55,687 nt of DNA from Streptomyces sp. NRRL S-87 (lineage in GTDB: Bacteria; Actinomycetota; Actinomycetes; Streptomycetales; Streptomycetaceae), in assembly GCF_000719335.1 (NCBI RefSeq), contig NZ_JOGB01000069.1, positions 1-55,687 of the forward strand, written 5' to 3'. Position 1 is the stretch's first letter. Every line of letters starts with the position of its first letter. The notes beneath the pieces were generated by a model. The model worked only from the letters and a program-made list of their open reading frames with translations. It had not been told where the DNA came from and did not search any database. Position numbers and translations under genes: made by a program. Shown here piece after piece: positions 14,798-21,672 of this stretch.

Positions 14798-15931
14798 ATG
14801 AGTGGACGGCGGTACGGCATCCCCGCCCGGGTCGGAGACGGGGCGATCGCCGTCGGTGTGGCGGCCCTGCTCCTGGGCACGGGACTGTCCGGGGGGCACC
14901 TTGGCACGGGCCCCGACCCTCTCGGCTACGCCCTGCTGGCGGTCGGCGGCCTCGCGCTGGTCGCGCGTCGCCGCGCTCCGCTGGCCGTTCTGGCCGTCAC
15001 GGGGCTGTGTGCGGTGGGGTACCAGGCGGCCGGCTTCGACGTACTCTCCGTCGCGTACCTGGTCGCGGTGTACGGCGCCGTACGGGCCGGGCACCGCGCC
15101 CTCGCGGTGGCGGCGTCCGTGGCCGTGCTGGTCGTTCTCGCCCTGACGGCCCTGGTCTTCCGCGAGGGGCCTGCCGGCGAGGTGCTGGCACAGGCCCGGC
15201 ACGTCCTCGAGCTCGCCTGGTTGATCGCGGCGTTCGCCGCGGGGGAGGCGGTGCGCCAGGCCGAGGCGCGGGCGGACGAGGCCGAGCGCACCCGGGAGGA
15301 GACCGCACGGCGCCGCGCCGACGAGGAACGGCTGCACATCGCACGGGAGTTGCACGACTCGCTCACCCATCAGATCTCGGTCGTCAAGGTGCAGTCAGAG
15401 GTCGCCGTCCACCTCGCCCTCAGGCGCGGCGAGCAGGTGCCGGAGGCTCTGCTGGCGATCCGGGAGGCCGGCCGTGAGGCGTCGAGGGAACTGCGCGCCA
15501 CCCTGGAAGCGCTGCGCGACGACGACGCCGCCCCCGCCCCGCCCCGCGGACTCGACCACATCCCGGAGCTGGTGGAGCAGGCGGGCAGGGCCGGCCTGGA
15601 GGCGACCCTGACGATCGGGGGACAGCGGACCGACCTGCCGGCCGCCGTCGGCCGGACCGCCTACCGGATCGTCCAGGAGTCGCTGACCAACATCGCCCGG
15701 CACGCCGCCGCCGCGACCGCGTCGGTCCGGATCGACTACCGGCCCGACTCACTCGCCATCCGGGTCGACGACGACGGCAGGGCCACTCCGGACACGGTGC
15801 CGACGCCCGGTCTGGGGCTGCTCGGCATGCGGGAGCGCGTCACCGCACTCGGCGGCCGGCTGCGCGCTGAGCCGCGCAGCGGGCGCGGCTTCACCGTCCA
15901 GGCCGAGCTCCCCGTGGACCCCGCCTCGTGA
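14798..15931 (+). CDS. Sensor histidine kinase (HisKA_3 type)
   Basis: This 377-residue membrane kinase has four to five N-terminal helices (to about residue 150) and a coiled-coil stretch rich in Glu and Arg. The HisKA_3 box is ARELHDSLTHQISVV, with phosphoacceptor His186, and the ATPase domain shows the N-box (ESLTNIARHA), a DDDG turn and GLGLLGMRERVTALGG. It partners the response regulator that starts four bases before its stop (GTGA overlap). There is no periplasmic sensing domain, so it probably senses the membrane or envelope. Start at ATG 14798. Class is clear; signal and targets are unknown. Confidence 0.92.
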   Translation: MSGRRYGIPARVGDGAIAVGVAALLLGTGLSGGHLGTGPDPLGYALLAVGGLALVARRRAPLAVLAVTGLCAVGYQAAGFDVLSVAYLVAVYGAVRAGHRALAVAASVAVLVVLALTALVFREGPAGEVLAQARHVLELAWLIAAFAAGEAVRQAEARADEAERTREETARRRADEERLHIARELHDSLTHQISVVKVQSEVAVHLALRRGEQVPEALLAIREAGREASRELRATLEALRDDDAAPAPPRGLDHIPELVEQAGRAGLEATLTIGGQRTDLPAAVGRTAYRIVQESLTNIARHAAAATASVRIDYRPDSLAIRVDDDGRATPDTVPTPGLGLLGMRERVTALGGRLRAEPRSGRGFTVQAELPVDPAS

Positions 15932-16590
15932 TCCGTGTCCTGCTGGTCGACGACCAGCCCCTCATCCGCAGCGGCTTCCGTGCGCTCCTCGATCTCGAGG
16001 ACGACATCGAGGTGGTGGCCGAGGCCGCCGACGGCGCGGAGGGCCTGGCGCTCACCAGGCGACACCTGCCCGACATCGCGCTCATGGACATCCAGATGCC
16101 GGTGGTCGACGGCATCGAGGCCACCCGGCGCATCGCCGCGGACCCGGCGCTGGCCGGGGTGCACGTCGTCATCCTGACCAACTACGGCCTCGACGAACAC
16201 GTCCTCGACGCGCTGCGCGCCGGCGCCGCCGGCTTCCTCGTCAAGGACATCGTGCCGGACGACTTCCTGCACGCCGTGCGCGTCGCCGCCCGCGGGGACG
16301 CCCTGCTCGCGCCGTCCATCACCCGCAAGCTGATCGACCGGTACATCACCGAGCCGCTCCACGCCGGTTCCGGCAGGGGTCTGGACGAGCTGACCAACCG
16401 CGAACGCGAGGCCGTGGCACTGGTCGCGCGGGGCCTGTCCAACGACGAGGTCGCCGCTCACATGGCGATCACCCCGCTGACCGCCAAGACCCACGTCAAC
16501 CGGGCCATGGCCAAGCTCCACGCCCGTGACCGGGCCCAACTCGTGGTCCTCGCCTACGAATCCGGGTTGGTCGCGCCACGCGGCCCGTGA
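15928..16590 (+). CDS. NarL/LuxR-family response regulator
   Basis: This 220-residue protein has an N-terminal receiver domain (LLVDDQP, phosphoacceptor Asp54 in LMDIQMPVVDG, later Lys in FLVKDIVPDD) and a C-terminal LuxR helix-turn-helix (ELTNREREAVALVARGLSND then THVNRAMAKLHARDR). The start GTG overlaps the kinase stop, so the two are translationally coupled and form one signalling pair. It points toward the lasso-peptide operon in convergent orientation. Whether it regulates that cluster is unknown. Confidence 0.93.
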   Translation: MIRVLLVDDQPLIRSGFRALLDLEDDIEVVAEAADGAEGLALTRRHLPDIALMDIQMPVVDGIEATRRIAADPALAGVHVVILTNYGLDEHVLDALRAGAAGFLVKDIVPDDFLHAVRVAARGDALLAPSITRKLIDRYITEPLHAGSGRGLDELTNREREAVALVARGLSNDEVAAHMAITPLTAKTHVNRAMAKLHARDRAQLVVLAYESGLVAPRGP

Positions 16591-16684
16591 CGGCCTCCGC
16601 CGGTCGAGGGCCGGCGCGGCCGCGGGGGGGGCCTGACGCGCGTGCATGCGGCGGGCCCGCCCCCGCGCTCCTGGGCGGCATCGG

Positions 16685-18499
16685 TCACCGGCCGTCCAGG
16701 AGCTGGGTGGCGGCCAGTTCGCGGTAGAGGGCGTCCGTGGCGAGGAGTTCGGTGTGGGTACCCACCGCCCGTACGCGGCCGGCCTCCATCACGACGATGC
16801 GGTCGGCCGTGGTGACCGTGGACAGGCGGTGGGCGACGACGAGGACGGTGGTGCGTCCCGCGACGTCGGCGATCGTGTCGCGCAGTGCCGCCTCGTTGGC
16901 GGCGTCGAGCTGCGAGGTGGCCTCGTCGAGCAGCAGCAGTCGCGGGCCGCGCAGCAGGGCCCGGGCGATCGCGACGCGTTGGCGCTCGCCGCCCGAGAGC
17001 CTGCTGCCGCGGTGTCCGACGTCGGTGTCGAGGCCGTGGGGCAACCGGTCCGTCACCGCGTCGAGGCGGGCGAGGCGCAGGACGCGGCGGAGTTCCTCCT
17101 CCGTGGCGTCGACGGCGCCCAGCGTCAGGTTCTCGCGCAGGGTGCCGGCGAGGACGGGCGTGTCCTGTTCCACGTATCCGATGGCCGCGCGGAGTTGGGC
17201 CAGGGGCCACTCCCGCAGGTCCCTGCCGTCCAGCAGTACGTGGCCGGCGTCCGGGTCGTAGAAGCGTTCGATGAGGGAGAAGACCGTGGTCTTGCCCGTG
17301 CCGGACGGGCCGACGAACGCGGTCAGGCCCCCGCCGGGGACGGTGAAGGAGACGCGGTGGTGGACCGGGGGCAGGCCGGGGCGGTAGGCGAAGCAGACGT
17401 CGCGGAAGGCCACGCGGGCGGGCGCCGGATCCGCGGGCGGGCGCCTCGTACGGCCCTCCCTCCCCCGGTGCGCGTCCTCGACCGCCTGAGATTCGCCCCC
17501 CGGACACTCGGGTCCCGGACACTCGGGTCCCGGAGAACCACCCCCCAGGGCCTCGACCTCCAGGGTCTCGACCTCGCGGATCCGGGCGGCGGCGGCCGCG
17601 CCGATCTGGAACTGGACGACTCCTTCCACCAGTTGGCCGATCCGGGGTGCGAGCGCGAAGACGTAGAGGAGGAAGGCGACCAGGGTGGAGACGCCGATGG
17701 CGCCCGAGGTGACGCGGGCGCCCCCGACGCCCAGCACGACCAGGAAGCAGACCTGTACGACGACCGCCGACAGGGTGGCGGACACCGCTTCCCAGGTGGC
17801 GGCGCGGACGCCGGTGCGCCGGGCGTGCTCGGCGGCCCGGTAGAGCGCCTGGGCCTCCTGGTGTTCGGCACTCGACGCCTTGATCGTACGGAAGGCGCCC
17901 AGGGCCCGTTCCAGTGCGGCGCCCATACGGCCGACCGCCTCCTGCGTGTGCCGGGTCGCCCGGCCGATCCGGGGGGCCACGACGGCGACGGCGAGGCCGA
18001 CGAACGCGGTCACGCCGAGCGTGACGCCGAGCAGTACGGCGTCGAGCAGGCCCATCATGACCACCGTCGCGACGGTGACCAGGGTTCCGGTGACCGCGGC
18101 CGACACGGCCTGGGGCGCGCTCTGCCGGAGCAGCGCCGTGTCGGAGGTGACGCGGGAGATCAGGTCCCCCGGTTCGATGCGGTCCACCACCGGTACGCGC
18201 AGCGCCAGCAGCCGGTCGATCAGCCGGTGTCGCGCGCTGCAGACGACGGACTCCGCGGACCGGTCCAGCACGTAGTGGCCGAGGCCGGCGAGCATCCCTC
18301 CCGCCGCCACCAGCACGCTGAGGACGATCACCGGCCCGTAAGCAGGTGCTCCCCGCCCCATGTCGTCCATCACCTGTTTGGCCGCCATGGGCTGGGCCAG
18401 GCCGAGCACGCTGCCGAGCAGGCCCAGCAGGACGCCCGCCGCCATGCGGCCGCGCTGGGGTCGGAGGTGCCCGAGGAGGGCGAGCGAGGCAGGGGTCAC
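16685..18499 (-). CDS. ABC transporter of the lasso-peptide cluster (D protein)
   Basis: This 604-residue half-transporter has a six-helix membrane domain (about residues 1-290) and a nucleotide-binding domain with Walker A GPSGTGKTT, signature LSGGERQRVAIARALL and Walker B LLLLDEATS. Such exporters secrete mature lasso peptides and often give self-immunity. A linker between the two domains holds a 15-bp tandem repeat (about 17503-17532) that encodes repeated PGPEC units. GTG start at 18499, five bases after the protease stop. It is the last gene of the operon. Confidence 0.92.
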   Translation of the reverse strand: MTPASLALLGHLRPQRGRMAAGVLLGLLGSVLGLAQPMAAKQVMDDMGRGAPAYGPVIVLSVLVAAGGMLAGLGHYVLDRSAESVVCSARHRLIDRLLALRVPVVDRIEPGDLISRVTSDTALLRQSAPQAVSAAVTGTLVTVATVVMMGLLDAVLLGVTLGVTAFVGLAVAVVAPRIGRATRHTQEAVGRMGAALERALGAFRTIKASSAEHQEAQALYRAAEHARRTGVRAATWEAVSATLSAVVVQVCFLVVLGVGGARVTSGAIGVSTLVAFLLYVFALAPRIGQLVEGVVQFQIGAAAAARIREVETLEVEALGGGSPGPECPGPECPGGESQAVEDAHRGREGRTRRPPADPAPARVAFRDVCFAYRPGLPPVHHRVSFTVPGGGLTAFVGPSGTGKTTVFSLIERFYDPDAGHVLLDGRDLREWPLAQLRAAIGYVEQDTPVLAGTLRENLTLGAVDATEEELRRVLRLARLDAVTDRLPHGLDTDVGHRGSRLSGGERQRVAIARALLRGPRLLLLDEATSQLDAANEAALRDTIADVAGRTTVLVVAHRLSTVTTADRIVVMEAGRVRAVGTHTELLATDALYRELAATQLLDGR

Positions 18500-18503
18500 G
18501 GGC

Positions 18504-18920
18504 TCACTCCACCGCGAAGAAGCGCTGGAAGTATCCGGCGGGCGTGCCCTCGCCGACGGGTTCGCCCTCGGCTTCCACCCAGGCGTGCGCGGCGAACGGC
18601 GGCCGGGTGCGCACGCCCACGCACCAGGTGGGCCACTGGCCGCGGCAGCGGCACAGCAGCACCGTGGCCAACGACCGCGGCAGGCAGCCCTTGTGCCCGC
18701 CCGCGGCCAGGCTCACGGCGAGCACCGTCTCCCGGGCCGCCGTCGCCTCGGCCAGGGTGGCGGGCCGGGCTCCGCGGCGGAGCCGGGCCAGGACGGCGCG
18801 GATCCGCCCGGGCGGCAGGACGGCGAGCACGTGGGCGCAGCCGATCAGGACGCGCGCCCCGAGGCGGCGGGCCGGGGGGACGGATCGGGGGCGGTAGGGG
18901 ACGGCTTCCGGGGTCGACAT
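18504..18920 (-). CDS. Lasso-peptide leader protease (B2, transglutaminase-like)
   Basis: This 138-residue protein has the minimal cysteine-protease core of the B2 family: catalytic Cys in GHKGCLPRSLATVLLCRC (about residue 78), then His in FAAHAWVEAEG near the end, with an acidic residue after it. It removes the leader peptide. The frame is open to 19076 upstream, but ATG 18920 is preferred because it gives the normal length and lies just after the preceding gene. It acts with the separate recognition protein encoded upstream (split B1/B2 arrangement, usual in actinomycetes). Confidence 0.88.
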   Translation of the reverse strand: MSTPEAVPYRPRSVPPARRLGARVLIGCAHVLAVLPPGRIRAVLARLRRGARPATLAEATAARETVLAVSLAAGGHKGCLPRSLATVLLCRCRGQWPTWCVGVRTRPPFAAHAWVEAEGEPVGEGTPAGYFQRFFAVE

Positions 18921-18954
18921 CTGCGTATCCCTTCTCCGGGGCGGCCGGGTCCGG

Positions 18955-19212
18955 CTACGGGGTGATGAGCCCCGCGGAGCGGAGGTCCTCGACGATGCTC
19001 GCGACGTCCTGTGCGGCCACGTCGGCGGCCACGTCCTCGTACCGTTCGACGAGGACTGCTGCGGCCCGCTCGGCACCGTGGCCGTCCAGGAGCGTACGGA
19101 GCACGACGGCTGCCGCGGGGTTGAGGGTCCAGTACTCGGCGCTCTTCTGATCGAGCAGGGCCATGCCGTACTCGGTCTCGGTCAGCAGCACTCCGGACTT
19201 CAGGGTGCACAT
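18955..19212 (-). CDS. Lasso-peptide recognition element (B1, PqqD-like)
   Basis: This 85-residue protein has the PqqD/RRE fold pattern: KSGVLLTETEYGMALLDQKS (beta strands), then YWTLNPAAAVVLRTLLDGHG (winged helix) and an acidic C-terminal helix ending GLITP. It binds the leader peptide and presents it to the protease. It starts five bases after the cyclase stop, as expected in this operon. Confidence 0.92.
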   Translation of the reverse strand: MCTLKSGVLLTETEYGMALLDQKSAEYWTLNPAAAVVLRTLLDGHGAERAAAVLVERYEDVAADVAAQDVASIVEDLRSAGLITP

Positions 19213-19216
19213 CGGC

Positions 19217-21091
19217 TCACCTTTCCCGTTCCGTCAGGGGTCGCGTCCGGGCGGGTGTCGTCTCCCTGGAGCGCAGCCATACCTCGCACGCCACGGTCGG
19301 GTGCAGCAGGTAGCTCTCCGTCTCGGCCGACAGGGCCCGGCGGCACCACGCGCGCAGGACCTCCGCGTCGACGAGGCCGAGCCGGGCGAGGCGCGAGTCC
19401 TCGCACAGCGCCAGCAGCCGGGCGCGGTGGCGGCGCAGCCCCACTTCCTCCTCGAAGGTGGCGTTGGCCTTGGTGCCGCGGGTGCGGCTCGCGTCGGGGA
19501 CGACGCCACGCATGGCTTCGACGATCAGCGGCTTGTACCGCCACGGGGTGATCCTCTCCTGCGGCCGGACGGCCAGGGCCGCCTCGATCACCCGGTCGTC
19601 GTAGTAGGGGGCGGCCACCGTGACGCCCAGCGGCGCGGCCATCTGGCCGATGTGCCGGGTCCACTGGGAGATGCCGTCCATCGCGGCCAACTCCCGGTGC
19701 TCGCCGTGCCCGCGGCCGCGGGGCTCCGCTTCCGGGAGGTGGGCGCGGAGCAGCTCGCGTACGGCGTCCACGGCCTCGGGCGTGGCCCATTCCGGCATGC
19801 GGGGCGGCGCCGACCAGTCGAGCAGCGGTTCGTCCGCCGGGGCCGGGGGCGCGTCCAGGTCGCGCGCGACCCTGCCGAGCCAGGCCCGGTAGGAGCGGCG
19901 GTCCAGGAGCTGGCGCAGTACGCGCCGCCGGGACCACTGGTACTTGGCGGTGTATCCGCGCACGTCCCGCAGCGCGGTCAGGGGGCGGGTACGCACCAGC
20001 GCGTGCAGGCGGGCGGGCGCGCCGGCGAGGAGTTCGTCGCCGCCCAGGCCGGTCAGGTGCAGGCTCGATCCGCGGGCGGCCGCCAGGTCGATGATGTGCA
20101 TGCGGCGGTTGCGGTCGACCGTGAGGATGCTGGGGGTGTCCAGGACGTCGTCGAGGGTGTCGATCCCGTCGAACGTCATGGCCAGGTCGGACGCGGGGAC
20201 GACGTGGTGTTCGAGTGTCCCGATCGCCCGGGTGGTCCGGCGGGCCCAGTACACGTCGTCGCCGAGTTCGTCGTGGATGGCGGCGGTGTACGCCGCGACC
20301 TTCGCGTCCCCGCGGGCGGCGGCGCAGCAGACGGCGGTGGAGTCGAGCCCGCCCAGGTCGGCCGTGACCAGCTCGCGCCCGCGCGTGCGGACGGCGACGG
20401 CGGCGGTCAACGCCTCCCGGAAGCGGTCGGCGCCCTCGGCCAGGGACAGGTGCGGGTCGGGGGGCGACCACCAGCGGGTCGCCCGGGCCCGCCCGTCGGG
20501 GTCGAGCGTCAGGTAGTGGCCGCCGGGCTGGGCGTGTACGCCCTTCCACATGGAGGAGCCCGACAGCGGGTGCGGCACGCCCAGGGTGAGCAGTTCGAGG
20601 GCGAGCCTGCGTTCGTCGAGTTCGGCGCCGACCAGCTCGGCGAGTACGTCGGCCCGGTCGGCGGCCACGCTGACGCCGCCCGCCGCCGGGAAGGTGGCGT
20701 CGGTGAAGAAGACCCGTCTCAGGCCGACGACGCCGCCCTGGACCCGGACCCGGCCGCCGCTGCTGGCCACCAGGTGGAGGCTGCCGGCCCACGTGGCGCT
20801 GATGCGGTCGAGTGCCGACAGGGACGTGGCCTCGGCGGCGGCGGCTGCGCGCCGGGCCGCTTCGGCGGTGACGGAGTGTTCGCCGAGCACGGCGATGCGG
20901 GTTCCTCCGCACTCGCCCACCACCGCGCCGGTGGGTGCCCAGCGCCCCACCAGCCAGGGGCGCCCGGACCGGTGGTGCAGGCACTGGGTGGCGTGGGCGA
21001 GCGCTCTGGCGGCGACGGCGGCGGCCTCGTCGGTGTCGGGCAGGACGGTGAACCAGGTGGGCAGGGCCTGGAGCGACAGCGAGTCTTCCAC
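19217..21091 (-). CDS. Lasso-peptide cyclase (asparagine synthetase-like C protein)
   Basis: This protein of about 624 residues activates an Asp side chain with ATP and closes the macrolactam ring. GTG 21091 is chosen because GGAGG lies eight bases upstream; the frame is open to 21169. The N-terminal glutaminase-like half has lost the catalytic Cys, as in all lasso cyclases. The synthetase half holds ADLGGLDSTAVCCAA (about residue 253, the ATP pyrophosphatase loop, here LGGLDS rather than SGGLDS) and LTGLGGDELLAG about 100 residues on. The order of genes, precursor first, matches the actinobacterial A-C-B1-B2-D layout. Confidence 0.92.
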   Translation of the reverse strand: MEDSLSLQALPTWFTVLPDTDEAAAVAARALAHATQCLHHRSGRPWLVGRWAPTGAVVGECGGTRIAVLGEHSVTAEAARRAAAAAEATSLSALDRISATWAGSLHLVASSGGRVRVQGGVVGLRRVFFTDATFPAAGGVSVAADRADVLAELVGAELDERRLALELLTLGVPHPLSGSSMWKGVHAQPGGHYLTLDPDGRARATRWWSPPDPHLSLAEGADRFREALTAAVAVRTRGRELVTADLGGLDSTAVCCAAARGDAKVAAYTAAIHDELGDDVYWARRTTRAIGTLEHHVVPASDLAMTFDGIDTLDDVLDTPSILTVDRNRRMHIIDLAAARGSSLHLTGLGGDELLAGAPARLHALVRTRPLTALRDVRGYTAKYQWSRRRVLRQLLDRRSYRAWLGRVARDLDAPPAPADEPLLDWSAPPRMPEWATPEAVDAVRELLRAHLPEAEPRGRGHGEHRELAAMDGISQWTRHIGQMAAPLGVTVAAPYYDDRVIEAALAVRPQERITPWRYKPLIVEAMRGVVPDASRTRGTKANATFEEEVGLRRHRARLLALCEDSRLARLGLVDAEVLRAWCRRALSAETESYLLHPTVACEVWLRSRETTPARTRPLTERER

Positions 21092-21205
21092 GGCAACGGC
21101 CTCCGGTCGGCGACGTGCGGGGAGGGGGGTGTGGCCGGGTGGCGGCCGGGAGCCGCCACCCGGTGGCACGGACGCCGCTCTCAGCGGCGCGGCCGGGCCC
21201 TCACA

Positions 21206-21313
21206 TCAGAGGAGCTGCTTGCCGCCGAGGACGTCCTTGGGTCCCGTGTTCTTGATCCCGGTCAGCTTGCGGAAGCTGCCGGCCTTGGTGAGGGTGGGGC
21301 GCTCATACGTCAT
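21206..21313 (-). CDS. Lasso-peptide precursor (A)
   Basis: This is a 35-residue precursor with an AAGGAG ribosome-binding site eight bases before the ATG. The leader MTYERPTLTKAGSFRKLTG carries the YxxPxL recognition motif, Gly12 and a Thr at -2 if cleavage follows Gly19. The core would then be IKNTGPKDVLGGKQLL (16 residues), with Ile1 joined to Asp8, an eight-membered ring like that of citrulassin-type peptides. Cleavage one residue earlier would give a nine-residue Gly1-Asp9 ring but put Thr at -1, which is less usual. The tail is VLGGKQLL and has no aromatic plug residue. The peptide is not one I recognise. Confidence 0.9.
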   Translation of the reverse strand: MTYERPTLTKAGSFRKLTGIKNTGPKDVLGGKQLL

Positions 21314-21399
21314 GGTCGAACTCCTTTTCGCGTCGGGGGATGTGTGACGTGCATGCGCATGCGGTGGTTTCCCGGTCCGGAGACCGGTTCCGCTTGGCC

Positions 21400-21429
21400 A
21401 CGCTAGGTACGGTGAGCGAATCATCACAA
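21400..21429 (-). promoter_or_regulatory. Promoter candidate of the lasso operon
   Basis: On the minus strand TTGTGA (21429-21424) and TAGCGT (21405-21400) are spaced by 18 bp, close to the Streptomyces sigma-70-type pattern TTGACR-18-TAGRRT. Transcription would begin about 80 bases before the precursor ATG. Confidence 0.5.
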
Positions 21430-21619
21430 CGGCGTGTTCGGCCGGTCCGCAGTGCGCCCGCGGCGCGCGCGTCGCCCTGCGCGCCACCCGAACCCTCCCC
21501 CCGCCGTCGGACCGGCTGGAACCCGGCCACGTACGCAACGCCCGCAACAGCGACGACGTAAAAGCATCTTTTCGGTCCGGCCCGTCCGCGTTCACGCGTT
21601 CCGGTCCCCTCCGGCGCCG

Positions 21620-21667
21620 CACCACGACGGGGCCCGCCCGGAGAACCGGGCGGGCCCCGTCGTGGTG
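21620..21667. terminator. Strong hairpin terminator, 22-bp stem
   Basis: Perfect arms 21620-21641 and 21646-21667 enclose the loop AGAA. It lies just after the stop of the MatB-like gene (reverse complement), so it ends that transcript and insulates the lasso promoter region. Confidence 0.8.
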
Positions 21668-21672
21668 GGTCG

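Larger units (their letters stand above)
21314..21672. other. Upstream region of the lasso operon and terminator
   Basis: No gene. It holds the lasso promoter candidate (21400-21429), 90 bases upstream of the precursor, and the long terminator hairpin (21620-21667) at its far end. The bases between, about 21430-21619, show nothing I can name. Confidence 0.6.

Noticed and set aside
16646..19150. An 834-residue frame opposite the lasso ABC transporter and protease
   Set aside because: It is the antisense of genes with clear motifs, and has no domain of its own.
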